46,021 bases of DNA. It comes from CAZFQG01 sp964520785. Its GTDB lineage: Bacteria; Planctomycetota; Planctomycetia; Pirellulales; Thermoguttaceae. Below the pieces are notes generated by a model, which saw nothing but the letters and a program-made list of their open reading frames with translations, made no database searches and was not told the DNA's origin. The first letter of the stretch is position 1. Each line of letters begins with the position of its first letter. A program made the position numbers and the translations under genes. The stretch spans positions 1 through 46,021 of the forward strand of contig CAZFQG010000020.1 in assembly GCA_964520785.1 (NCBI GenBank), read 5' to 3'. This document shows, in pieces, positions 8,357 to 15,980 of this stretch.

Positions 8357-10573
8357 TCATTCGGCCGCGCCGGTGGTGACGGGAAAGACGAACCGGCGGA
8401 GACCGAGCCGGCCGCTTTGCGCGTCCGCGGTGCTCCCGCCGTCCAGGCACAGGGCCGCCCCGGCCGTCTCCGGAGGCACCTTGGCGAAAAGAACGGCCCG
8501 GTTAAGCTCGATCAGGGTGCTCATATCGAGGAATTGCTGGTAGTGGTTTTCGAGACCGGTGTAATCCTCTCCGCCGCCGGCGCCGAAGAACAGCATCATT
8601 CTCAAAACGTAAAACGGATCGAGGCTCCCCCGGTCGTAGGGCGTCGCCTCTTGTTGATAGCGGTCCTTTTCCTTGTCTCTCACCAATTTCCGTTCATTCA
8701 AGAGAGACTTCAACTCGCTCCTTTCCGTACCGGTCCCGACCTCGACGGTTTCTCCCGGCGCAACGTCGCCCAACCGATATACCCAACGCTCGAAGGCGAG
8801 AATGCAATCTTGAAGCGGATAGTCGGCCGTATTGGTGAAACTGCCCGAAAGGGTCCGCGCATCGCGGACGAACGTCCCTTGGGGTACCGATTCCGTCACG
8901 TCCCGCCAGCGCGCGGTGATGCTCTTGGACGACCAGACGGCGATCGGAACGCCGGTCATTTCTTCAAGCGCCGGCGAAAAAGCGTATCCCTGCCGCCAGA
9001 ATGCCGGATTCGCCCGCGGGTCCATTCCGCCGATTCCCGAACCGGGAAGGCCCAACCACGCGGCATAACTCTCTCCGAAAACGACCTCATCGTCCCGACC
9101 GGAGCGGGTAAGGAATCCCAGGTCGTACCGGCGCATCGCCGGGCTGAACACGTTCGCCCAGGCCGTTCCCCGCACCAGCCCGCTCTGGACATCCACGTCG
9201 ACGACGCTCGCCTGATTGACCCGGACCTCATTCCCCTTGAATCGATACGACAACCAGTACCCCAGGACGCACATCGCGAAAACCACGGCGGGGAACGTAA
9301 TCCACGTCGCGCGGACCCATTTGGTGACCTTGTGGGAGAACAGGTAGTCGGCGGGACCGATCAGCAGAACATACAGAATCAATAATGAAATGATCAACGA
9401 AAACGGAACGAAACGGACCTCGTCGAACCGGTCGAGCGAGGCGCGGAGTTGCCCGGACATGTCGTCGTAGCCGTGATGCATGACGGCCCTGAGTTCGCCC
9501 AGTGCGGGTTTCTCCCGTTCATCGCGACCAACGAGCTTCTGAAGAAACTTGCTCCGGTCGACCCATTCCGACCACGGAGAAACGCCCGGATCGCAGGCCG
9601 CGAAAGTCAAGGTGCCGAACCCCTCGGCGGCGCGGACCACGAGCGGCACGTCCCCCTCGCGTGCCTCGATCCTGCCGCGGACGTCGACGAGTTTCGGGAC
9701 TTTCAAGACAACCGTTCGTCGGCGGCTCAGTGGAATCGGTCTTTCGCTCCCGCAAAAGGCTTCATAGGCGCCGGTCCGGCGAATCGGCGCGGTCGACTCG
9801 AAGTCGCCCGGGACGAGCGAGGAGAGGGCGCTCCCCTCCCCCAAGAGCGATTCGCCTTGTTCCCCGACGAGGACGACCACTTTGCCCCCCATCGCGACCC
9901 ACTGACGGATCGCCTCGACGCGAACGGCATCCCCTGCCAGCGCCTCGCCGATCGGCTCGTCCCCCGGGGCGACGACCAGCGTATCGATTCCTTCGTAACC
10001 GAACCACACCGTCGGGAGCGCATCCGCCGTGCCCAGACGGATCAGAACGGCGTCTTCTTCCTCCTCGAAAACCGCGCTCTTAAGAGCCTGCTCCAAGCCG
10101 ATCGATCCGTCGCCCAGTTTCAGGAACACCCGACGCCGCGTCGGAATCGCTTCGCGAAGTCCTCTTGGTCCGGAAGGATCGGAAGCGGCTTCGAACCGTT
10201 CGATGGCGCGAGTTCCATCCGGTTCCACGAAATGGACCTCAAGCCAACCGCGGACCCGGCCGAACCGCGCGTAAAACCCCACTTCGACCTCGGCGTCGGC
10301 GCGGAGGACGCGCGGCGCGCCGCCCGGCTCCAAAAGCGTACTGGGAACACCATCTCCGTCGGGAACGATCAGCCGCACCTCACCGGTCGTCTCGCGATCG
10401 CTCTTAAGGACCACTCTCACCGGAACCCATACCCCGACCTTGTAACGCCCGTCGAACCCAACGTCCACCCGAACGACCTCGACTTCCGCCGGAGACGGGG
10501 AAACCGCGACGCCCCAAAGCAGGGGCGCCAGGAAGGTGACGATAAGAACCAGGCGAGTCGCGGAGGAAGACAT
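8357..10573 (-). CDS. Large membrane-anchored exported protein of unknown function
   Basis: The protein has 738 residues. It starts with a signal peptide (LVLIVTFLAPLLWGVAVSPSPAE). An extracytoplasmic beta-rich region follows (RVDVGFDGRYKVGVWVPVRV). A segment around residues 210-265 (DTLVVAPGD and QWVAMGGKVVVLVGEQG) resembles the class-I glutamine-amidotransferase-like fold seen in planctomycete DUF4350-type proteins. Two transmembrane helices lie near residues 395-415 (SLIISLLILYVLLIGPADYLF) and 425-445 (FPAVVFAMCVLGYWL). A second beta-rich region and a charged tail follow. I do not recognise a named family. It is 66 bp upstream of the ClpP-like gene on the same strand, so it is probably the first gene of a three-gene operon. 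Its role could be envelope-associated, but this is a guess. Confidence 0.75.
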   Translation of the reverse strand: MSSSATRLVLIVTFLAPLLWGVAVSPSPAEVEVVRVDVGFDGRYKVGVWVPVRVVLKSDRETTGEVRLIVPDGDGVPSTLLEPGGAPRVLRADAEVEVGFYARFGRVRGWLEVHFVEPDGTRAIERFEAASDPSGPRGLREAIPTRRRVFLKLGDGSIGLEQALKSAVFEEEEDAVLIRLGTADALPTVWFGYEGIDTLVVAPGDEPIGEALAGDAVRVEAIRQWVAMGGKVVVLVGEQGESLLGEGSALSSLVPGDFESTAPIRRTGAYEAFCGSERPIPLSRRRTVVLKVPKLVDVRGRIEAREGDVPLVVRAAEGFGTLTFAACDPGVSPWSEWVDRSKFLQKLVGRDEREKPALGELRAVMHHGYDDMSGQLRASLDRFDEVRFVPFSLIISLLILYVLLIGPADYLFSHKVTKWVRATWITFPAVVFAMCVLGYWLSYRFKGNEVRVNQASVVDVDVQSGLVRGTAWANVFSPAMRRYDLGFLTRSGRDDEVVFGESYAAWLGLPGSGIGGMDPRANPAFWRQGYAFSPALEEMTGVPIAVWSSKSITARWRDVTESVPQGTFVRDARTLSGSFTNTADYPLQDCILAFERWVYRLGDVAPGETVEVGTGTERSELKSLLNERKLVRDKEKDRYQQEATPYDRGSLDPFYVLRMMLFFGAGGGEDYTGLENHYQQFLDMSTLIELNRAVLFAKVPPETAGAALCLDGGSTADAQSGRLGLRRFVFPVTTGAAE

Positions 10574-10632
10574 TGAAATTGCGGTTCCGACTGAAAAAGT
10601 CCGAAGTATTGATGCGATGCGAATACCGCCGA

Positions 10633-10992
10633 CTACGGTTTCTGGGAATCACGGCATGCGCAGATCAGTTCCCCGCAGCCGGGACACCCGGAGCCGTACT
10701 TGTCCAGGATGGCCTTGCCAAGGTCGACCCCGACTACGTTGGCAATCGTAGTGAGCCAGGCGAGCACGTCGGCGAACTCGGCCTCAAGGTCCGACTTCTC
10801 TCCATCCCGCAGGGCGGAGGCCAGTTCCCCGATCTCTTCGATCAACCACATAAATGTACCGTCCACGCCACGCGCCACGTCCTTCTCCGTATACATTATT
10901 TCAATCAGTTGCTGGAAGTCGGCCAGCGTGAACGATTCCGATAAACCCTTTGGGGGGGGCGTTGGGGTGGAGCTGTCGGTTGGTTCAGGCAT
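10633..10992 (-). CDS. MazG-like nucleotide pyrophosphohydrolase
   Basis: The protein has 119 residues with one MazG fold. The metal-binding signature is complete: E52, E53 and E56 (IEEIGE) plus E72 and D75 (EFADVL), the EExxE...ExxD pattern. The family hydrolyses nucleoside triphosphates, often house-cleaning noncanonical dNTPs. The C-terminus carries a probable small zinc site (C103, C106, C111, C113 in CPGCGELICAC). The N-terminal 15 residues are low-complexity (proline/threonine) and are encoded over a run of eight C (G on the plus strand, 10952-10959). I chose the ATG at 10992; the frame stays open upstream, but that part reads as noise and includes the promoter at 11099-11126. Confidence 0.85.
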   Translation of the reverse strand: MPEPTDSSTPTPPPKGLSESFTLADFQQLIEIMYTEKDVARGVDGTFMWLIEEIGELASALRDGEKSDLEAEFADVLAWLTTIANVVGVDLGKAILDKYGSGCPGCGELICACRDSQKP

Positions 10993-11293
10993 TTTCGATG
11001 TTTTCACGAAAGCGATCGGCTTTGTGTCGGCCGTGGGGGTTTTCTCGCCGGTCCCGCGTCCTGGCGATTCCGGAAGGCAATAATAACCAGAAAGATGAAT
11101 TATACCAAATCTGGAATAAACGTCGAGAGGTTGGCCGGGGCCATGTGGCACGGTATGATGAACGTAGGCGGAGATCCGGCGTTCGTCTTTTTCGATGAAC
11201 CGGAACACCCCGCTGCTTTGGACATGGTTTATAGTGTCGTGTGGTCGGCCGTCGCCGTCCGACTCTTTTTTCTTTCCGGGGAGAATCCCACCA
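10993..11293. other. Divergent spacer between mazG-like and thuA-like genes
   Basis: About 300 bp of DNA lie between the divergent starts. It holds the minus-strand promoter described at 11099-11126 and, on the plus strand, a Shine-Dalgarno-like GGGGAG at about 11278 for the ThuA-like gene. A plus-strand TATAGT occurs near 11231 without a matching -35. Confidence 0.5.
11099..11126 (-). promoter_or_regulatory. Promoter of the MazG-like gene
   Basis: On the minus strand, TATAAT (11099-11104) follows TCGACG (11121-11126) after 16 bp. The -10 is perfect and the -35 matches TTGACA at four of six positions. It gives a leader of about 100 bases before the ATG at 10992. Confidence 0.5.
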
Positions 11294-12166
11294 ATGAAAC
11301 GTCGAGAAGTACTGATTTCGCTGGGCGCCGCCGCCGGTGCGTCTCTTTTCCCGTACTCCTTTGTCCGCGGCACGGAGAAGAAACAGAGAATCCTCTATTT
11401 CACGCGGAGTGCCGGATTCGAGCATTCGGCCGTGAAGCGCAACGGCGATGAACTTTCATTTTCCGAGAAGACGTTGACCGAGATGGGAAAGAAGGCGGGT
11501 TTCGACGTCATCTGCAGCAAGGACGGCCGTCTCTTCGACGGCGATCTCGCGGAGTACGACGCCATCGCATTCTACACATCCGGCGATCTCACCCAACCCA
11601 ACGAACGAAAGACGCCGCCGATTTCGGTGGATGGGAAACGGAAGCTGCTCGACGCGATCGCCGCCGGAAAGCCGTTCATCGGCTTCCACGCCGCGACCGA
11701 CACCTGGCGAGGGGGTGAAACGCCGGACCCCTATATCAAGATGATCGGCGGGGAATTCATCGGCCACGGAACACAGCAGAACGTACCGATGGAGGTCGTC
11801 TCGCCGAAGTTCCCCGGAATGGAGGGAATCGAGACGTTTTCCATGCTGGAGGAATGGTATGCCTTCAAGAACTTCGGCGACGATCTGCACGTCATCCTCG
11901 TCCAAGACACGGACGCGATGTCGAAGGAGCACGAGGCGGACAAGAGACTGTATGACCGGCCCCCCTTCCCGGCGACATGGGCGCGGATGCACGGCAAGGG
12001 CCGCGTATTCTACACGTCGATGGGCCATCGCGAGGACGTCTGGACCAGCGATGTTTTCCAGCGAATCGTCTTGGGCGGCATCGCCTGGGCTTTGGGGAAA
12101 GTCGACGCGGATATCACGCCGAACATAGCCGCAGTCACGCCGAAGGCGAATCAGTTGAGCCGCTGA
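11294..12166 (+). CDS. ThuA-like protein with exported N-terminus
   Basis: The protein has 290 residues. The N-terminus MKRREVLISLGAAAGASL looks like a Tat or Tat-like signal (twin Arg followed by a hydrophobic stretch). The body is the ThuA (trehalose-utilisation) domain, a class-I glutamine-amidotransferase-like fold: ILYFTRSAGFEHSAV, YDAIAFYTSGDL, GKPFIGFHAATDTW, MIGGEFIGHGT and RVFYTSMGHREDVW. Planctomycetes have many ThuA-like paralogues. They are thought to act in sugar metabolism, with little biochemical evidence. The ATG at 11294 is preceded by GGGGAG and leads straight into the signal peptide. The 3' end overlaps the convergent S41 protease gene by 16 bp. Confidence 0.9.
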   Translation: MKRREVLISLGAAAGASLFPYSFVRGTEKKQRILYFTRSAGFEHSAVKRNGDELSFSEKTLTEMGKKAGFDVICSKDGRLFDGDLAEYDAIAFYTSGDLTQPNERKTPPISVDGKRKLLDAIAAGKPFIGFHAATDTWRGGETPDPYIKMIGGEFIGHGTQQNVPMEVVSPKFPGMEGIETFSMLEEWYAFKNFGDDLHVILVQDTDAMSKEHEADKRLYDRPPFPATWARMHGKGRVFYTSMGHREDVWTSDVFQRIVLGGIAWALGKVDADITPNIAAVTPKANQLSR

Positions 12167-13923
12167 TTCTGCTGGGCCGAGGCACTTTGGGTGCTGAGGG
12201 TGCGCGCCACCCGAACTGCTTCCGCGACGACCGGATCGGCGTCGGGCTCCGCGTCGCGCGCGGTATCCGCCGATTGAAACGCACGGGGAATTTCGACGTC
12301 GGGAACGACCCCGATCCTGTTATACGGCCGCCCGGCCGGAGAATAGAACTTGGCCGTGGTCAGCCGGAGGCCGGCCGCGGAAGTCGCCAAGGGGAAAATC
12401 CCCTGCACGGAGCCCTTGCCGAAGCTCCGCTCACCGATGATCACGCCTCGGTGGTGGTCTCGGATGGCACCGGCGAAGATTTCCGACGCGCTGGCGCTCT
12501 GGGAGTCGACGAGAATCACCAGGGGAACGTGCCAGGTCCCGGGAGATTTCGCGGTATAGGTAAATGCCTCCGCGCGATCGCGTCCCCGAGTCGCCACGAT
12601 CGTTCCTTGGGTCAGGAACTTGTCACTCACCTCGACGGCGGTCAACAGAAGTCCGCCGGGGTTACCGCGAAGGTCGAGGACCAGTTTTCTCATGCCGGCG
12701 CGGTGCAACCTCCAGAGGGCGGCGTCCAGATCGCGCGGCGTGGTCTTCTGGAAGCACGACAGTCGCATGTAGGCGATTCCGCTCGCCGAATCGAGGATGC
12801 GTTCTTCGTCGATGCTCGGTACGTCGACGCGCCGACGGATGGCACGGACGGCGCGGACGGCGCCGCCGGAACCCTCCAAACTCAGTTGGACTTCGCTTCC
12901 TTCGGGACCCTGAAGGAGATTCGCCGCCTCGTCGGTTCCCAATCGCTCGGTTGCCCGGCCGTCGACGGCGACGATGAATTCCCCGGCTTTAATGCCGCTT
13001 TCCTCGGCCGGACTGTCCGTGATCACGCGGACGATTTTCAACCGGCCCTGCTCCACCTTCAGTTCGATGCCCAGCCCGACGAAGTTACCTTCGATTTGCG
13101 AATAGACGTCATCCAGTTGACCCGGCGTGAGGTAGGCGGAATAGTGGTCCAGCGAACTGATCGCGCCGCAAACGTATTCGACCGCGGCGGCCGCGAAGGG
13201 AACTCCCAGCGCATCCTCGGCGAGGGTCGCCGCGAAACGTACCGCCTCGCGCGCCTGGCGCCGGTCCGTCAATTGCCGACCGCCGACCTCCCGACGAAGC
13301 CGCTGCCGCAATCCGGGTATCCGTTCGTCCGCACGGGATAAGTCGTAAGCCTCGAGAAAGGCCGGACGCCCAAGCGCCAACTCGAACGCCTCCGTACCGT
13401 GGGCGACGATGCCGCCCCAGTCGGGCTCATCGACGTAGTGGCTTTCGATCTTCAGAAGCACTTCCGTGTAAAGGTCGAGCGCCTCCGCGGAACTCATCGA
13501 ACGGAGGGATCGCTTGAAACTCGCGTCGGCGTATCGCCGGCCCAGTTCGAAGTGCATCCGTGCGAACTCGAACCGCTGCTCGAAATCACCCTCCGAGGGG
13601 AATCGCCGCGACGCGTTCTCGTAATGCGTCAAAGCCTCGTTCCAGCGCTCCTCCCGCTCCAGACGCCGCCCTTCGAGAAGCAGTTCGCGAATCTCCGATT
13701 CCCGGTCCAACCGCGAAATCCCCTCCGCGGCGTTTGCCGCGAAATTCCACGGTGCGCCGGAGTCGAATCCGGCGGAAAACGCGGCGACAAAAAACAGAAT
13801 CGAAAGGACGCGCACAGCCGCGCTAAAGAAGAACGCGGGTCTGGGCCGTGAAAGAGGAGCGGTTTCGGGGAGGTATGCCATTAGGGTCGATATGAGAGCA
13901 TCTGGGGAGGGGGAGGTCGGCAT
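12151..13923 (-). CDS. Carboxy-terminal processing (S41) protease
   Basis: The protein has 590 residues. There is a signal anchor near residues 27-48 (FFFSAAVRVLSILFFVAAFSAG). An alpha-helical region with TPR-like character follows (residues 70-150). A PDZ domain occurs at about 255-330 (GLGIELKVEQGRLKIVRV and GIKAGEFIVAVDG), and the S41 protease core at about 365-555. Key signatures are KLVLDLRGNPGGLL, SQSASASEIFAGAI (with the nucleophile Ser) and RSFGKGSVQ (with the catalytic Lys). Family members trim or degrade periplasmic proteins. The start is uncertain: the ATG at 13923 lies only about 14 bases after the predicted transcription start, and the in-frame ATG at 13881 also gives a complete signal anchor. 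Neither has a clear ribosome-binding site. Confidence 0.9.
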   Translation of the reverse strand: MPTSPSPDALISTLMAYLPETAPLSRPRPAFFFSAAVRVLSILFFVAAFSAGFDSGAPWNFAANAAEGISRLDRESEIRELLLEGRRLEREERWNEALTHYENASRRFPSEGDFEQRFEFARMHFELGRRYADASFKRSLRSMSSAEALDLYTEVLLKIESHYVDEPDWGGIVAHGTEAFELALGRPAFLEAYDLSRADERIPGLRQRLRREVGGRQLTDRRQAREAVRFAATLAEDALGVPFAAAAVEYVCGAISSLDHYSAYLTPGQLDDVYSQIEGNFVGLGIELKVEQGRLKIVRVITDSPAEESGIKAGEFIVAVDGRATERLGTDEAANLLQGPEGSEVQLSLEGSGGAVRAVRAIRRRVDVPSIDEERILDSASGIAYMRLSCFQKTTPRDLDAALWRLHRAGMRKLVLDLRGNPGGLLLTAVEVSDKFLTQGTIVATRGRDRAEAFTYTAKSPGTWHVPLVILVDSQSASASEIFAGAIRDHHRGVIIGERSFGKGSVQGIFPLATSAAGLRLTTAKFYSPAGRPYNRIGVVPDVEIPRAFQSADTARDAEPDADPVVAEAVRVARTLSTQSASAQQNQRLN

Positions 13924-13943
13924 CGGTGCAATTTCCGTGTGAA

Positions 13944-13972
13944 AGCATAGATTACGTTAAGGGTGGCGTCAA
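13944..13972 (-). promoter_or_regulatory. Promoter of the S41 protease gene
   Basis: Minus-strand TTGACG (13967-13972) and TATGCT (13944-13949) are separated by exactly 17 bp. The -35 matches consensus at five of six positions. A run of T precedes it. The predicted start of transcription is near 13937, close to the annotated ATG at 13923. Confidence 0.6.
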
Positions 13973-14125
13973 AAAAATCACGCCGGATTTCTCCCCCGAC
14001 AAGCCGGCTAACTCGTACAATCGAATTCCGTCCGACGAATTGCGACGGTTGAACGCGGCGGTTGGGAAAACCGTTTTGGACGGGTCGTGATGAATGGACG
14101 CACGAGAACAAAATGACGGCATGGG

Positions 14126-14145
14126 AAGTGTACCGTTGTACACTT
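14126..14145. promoter_or_regulatory. Perfect 20-bp dyad, LexA-box-like
   Basis: The site has inverted arms AAGTGTAC and GTACACTT with a 4-base centre CGTT. Its core, GTAC-N4-GTAC, resembles the cyanobacterial LexA box (RGTAC-N4-GTWC, as known from the literature). It lies about 150 bp upstream of the S41 promoter. A close relative overlaps the promoter of an ImmA/IrrE-like gene at 39226-39243. Confidence 0.45.
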
Positions 14146-14222
14146 TTCTACGTGCGTAAGGGAGATACGGTTCCACCGAGCGTCTAACGGCCGCCAACGG
14201 CGTGCGGGGAGGACGAAGCGGC

Positions 14223-14396
14223 CTATTCTTCGACCAGTTCTTCGGCGCGTTTTTTTCCCTCCCAACCCGCCTCGGTCTCCGGTGTCTCCGAGGCGTTGGC
14301 GACGCCGGGAACGGCCAATCCCAGCTTCATGGCCAGGAAGTATCCCAGAAAGATGTTTGCCAGTGCCACGAGGGCGAAATAGATGGTGAAACCCAT
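14223..14396 (-). CDS. Small single-span membrane protein
   Basis: The protein has 57 residues: one hydrophobic segment (FTIYFALVALANIFLGYFLAM, residues 3-23) followed by an acidic tail ending GKKRAEELVEE. The ATG at 14396 places the hydrophobic segment right at the N-terminus; a longer frame reaches 14438. I do not recognise a family, although short proteins of this plan are common in planctomycetes. It is a lone gene upstream of the S41 protease on the same strand. Confidence that it is real rests on the coherent membrane helix and charged tail. Confidence 0.6.
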   Translation of the reverse strand: MGFTIYFALVALANIFLGYFLAMKLGLAVPGVANASETPETEAGWEGKKRAEELVEE

Positions 14397-14663
14397 GATG
14401 AATCGATTCTTCCGCCGTGACGAAACTAACCCGCTCAACTATAGGTTGCGTTACCCAACCCGGCATTCCAGGATTTTTCCATACTTTATTCCAGAAAGGT
14501 GTTGAATCGCTCTTGTAGTCCGTACGGCGAGCAGGGCTTCCTCGGCCGGCCGGCGCCAGACTCATCAAGACGCCGGGCACGCCGTCGCCGCGACAACGTA
14601 CAACAAAAAACCGAGGCCACCCCCCTCCATTGCCACCCCAACCAACCACCCACGGACCACCAG
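14397..14663. other. Spacer at the left edge of the defence island
   Basis: No gene is recognised. The right part, and the DNA up to about 14700 that overlaps the end of the truncated res frame, is very rich in C and A on the plus strand (G/T-rich on the minus strand, with GGTTGGTTGG-like strings). The other island edge (21420-21598) has the same look. Confidence 0.4.
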
Positions 14664-15026
14664 CTACGAATCCCCAACCCTATCACCGCTTCCCCGTATA
14701 CCACGGTCGCATGTCCTCCGTCGAACGACGCGGGCCGGATCGGTCCAATACTCCAACAGCCGCTTTGTAATACTGCTCGCCCCTGGATACCCCGCCTCCC
14801 GCCACGCCTTCACTCGCGGCCGAATCTGGTTCACCAGCGGAATCTCGACGAACACCCCCGGATCGTCAAACGCCTGCGAATCGGGCGACGCCACCACATA
14901 CCCCGCCGGCCGCCGCCCCGGCGCCTCCTCGAACAACCGCGTCCGCCGGTCATACTTCCAATACGCCCCCGGCTCCTCATAAGGAGTGTTAATAATCAAC
15001 CGATCAATCGTCGCCCGCGCCGTCAT
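14664..15026 (-). pseudogene. Truncated type III-like restriction helicase (res), N-terminal fragment
   Basis: The frame encodes 120 residues. The first 97 or so match, from memory, the N-terminus of large DEAD/DEAH-helicase restriction subunits of the BPTD_3080/type III Res kind: IDRLIINTPYEEP, GRRPAGYVVASPDSQAFDDP, EIPLVNQIRPRVKAWREAGY and ITKRLLEYW. An intact member would continue for many hundred residues with helicase motifs. Here the frame leaves the family after EYWTDP, runs through an arginine-rich tail and stops. No helicase motif is found downstream in any frame. The ATG at 15026 overlaps the stop of the AlbA_2 gene (ATGA), which shows that the operon structure is original. Not expected to be functional. 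Confidence 0.7.
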
Positions 15027-15937
15027 CCTTGCTCCTCGCTTCCGTTCTCCTCGCCCCCGGTGCCACTGGCTGCTTGCCAGCCAGTGCGCCACACGATCGC
15101 CTTGAACAAATTCCCTTCCACGTCGTTTTCGAAGTCGATCCGCGGATACGCCTTCATCGCACGAATAATCCCGCTCCCCAGCCCCCGATAAGGCAATATC
15201 TTCGTCGCGTACGAAGCCAAAATCGGGTTGCGGATATTCGAATTCCCGCGCTTGATATTCTCCACCGTCAAATTGTTCGGCAGATGCCCCGGGCTGATAA
15301 TCTCGATCCGGTCGGAATACACGAAAATCCGCACCGCTGCCGAAATGAAATAGTCCCGGTGAATCAGCGCATTCGCGATCAATTCCTCGAAAACGATCTT
15401 CGGAACCTCCGGAATGCCCAGCGTGTTGATTCCCTGGTCTTTCTGCACGTGCCGTAAATTGCGGAGAACGAAACTCATGCCTCCGCGATACTGGTTCTCG
15501 ATCTTTCCCGAGAAATCTTCGCTGTCGACGTACTCCGTAGCGCCGATCTCCGTGCCAGGATAGGCAATCGCCTTGACGACGAACGGTGGAATCGCCCCCT
15601 TGTTGTCCATGTACGGCTTCCCGATCCCGTCCGGAACGCTCACCACCATCACCAACCCCGACGGAACCGCCACGTTCTCCGTCCGCACGTTGATCGGCGG
15701 GTGGACGTTCTGCGTACACGTATTCGAGATCAACTGATTCAACCGCCCCATGTCTTCCCGAGTCAACCCCGAAAACGTCCCGTCATTATTCACGCCGATC
15801 AAAATCCGCCCACCCCCGGAATTGCTAAACGCGACCAATTCCTCGGACAGTTGCTGCGCATTGGTGACGTTGGCCTTGAATTGATGCTGGCTATCCTCAT
15901 CCCGCGCGACGATTTCTAAGAGTTCTACGGTTTCCAT
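15023..15937 (-). CDS. AlbA_2/Schlafen-type ATPase with an internal in-frame deletion
   Basis: The protein has 304 residues. The N-terminal part (1-116) is an AlbA_2 (Schlafen-like) DNA-binding domain with DSQHQFKANV, AFSNSGGGRILIGVNNDG and KPYMDNKG. The C-terminal part (118-290) is the HATPase_c_4-like region of RecG-type regulators (FEELIANALIHRDYF, DRIEIISPGHLP, LPYRGLGSGI). Intact homologues known to me have about 87 further residues between these parts, beginning roughly FVRSG and ending near a second GGLLLFG motif. Here DNKGAI joins straight to PPFVVKAIAYPG, so the middle is gone without loss of frame (junction near 15590). The last 20 residues are encoded by a palindromic element at 15064-15086. 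The gene overlaps the res fragment by ATGA and follows ywgA by 43 bp. It could be expressed; function is doubtful. Confidence 0.75.
   Translation of the reverse strand: METVELLEIVARDEDSQHQFKANVTNAQQLSEELVAFSNSGGGRILIGVNNDGTFSGLTREDMGRLNQLISNTCTQNVHPPINVRTENVAVPSGLVMVVSVPDGIGKPYMDNKGAIPPFVVKAIAYPGTEIGATEYVDSEDFSGKIENQYRGGMSFVLRNLRHVQKDQGINTLGIPEVPKIVFEELIANALIHRDYFISAAVRIFVYSDRIEIISPGHLPNNLTVENIKRGNSNIRNPILASYATKILPYRGLGSGIIRAMKAYPRIDFENDVEGNLFKAIVWRTGWQAASGTGGEENGSEEQG
15064..15086. repeat. REP-like palindrome inside the 3' end of the AlbA_2 gene
   Basis: Plus-strand arms CACTGGCTG and CAGCCAGTG (9 bp) enclose the loop CTTGC. Read on the minus strand it is followed by GCACCGGGGG. A related shape (CCAGCC, GGCTGG, then CAACCGGGG on the plus strand) is found at 20654-20680. 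The element supplies the unusual C-terminal residues of the AlbA_2 protein (about TGWQAASGTGG). Confidence 0.5.
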
Positions 15938-15980
15938 AGTCTTTCACCAAAACGGAACCGGCCATCCTGCCTCCACCCGT

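Larger units (their letters stand above)
13924..14222. other. Regulatory spacer upstream of the S41 protease gene
   Basis: About 300 bp with no convincing gene. It contains the minus-strand promoter of the S41 gene near 13944-13972 and a perfect 20-bp dyad at 14126-14145. A 56-codon frame (ATG at 14122) begins just after that dyad on the minus strand, but its translation is not protein-like and it runs over the promoter. Confidence 0.6.

Noticed and set aside
12151..12166. 16-bp tail-to-tail overlap of the ThuA-like and S41 genes as a special antisense arrangement
   Set aside because: Short convergent overlaps are common and nothing else suggests regulation.
13952..14122. 56-codon minus-strand frame after the LexA-box-like dyad
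   Set aside because: Its translation is not protein-like and it overlaps the S41 promoter.
14664..15719. 351-residue minus-strand frame containing the res fragment
   Set aside because: Only the last third from the ATG at 15026 is family-like; the upstream part is the AlbA_2 gene read in another frame.
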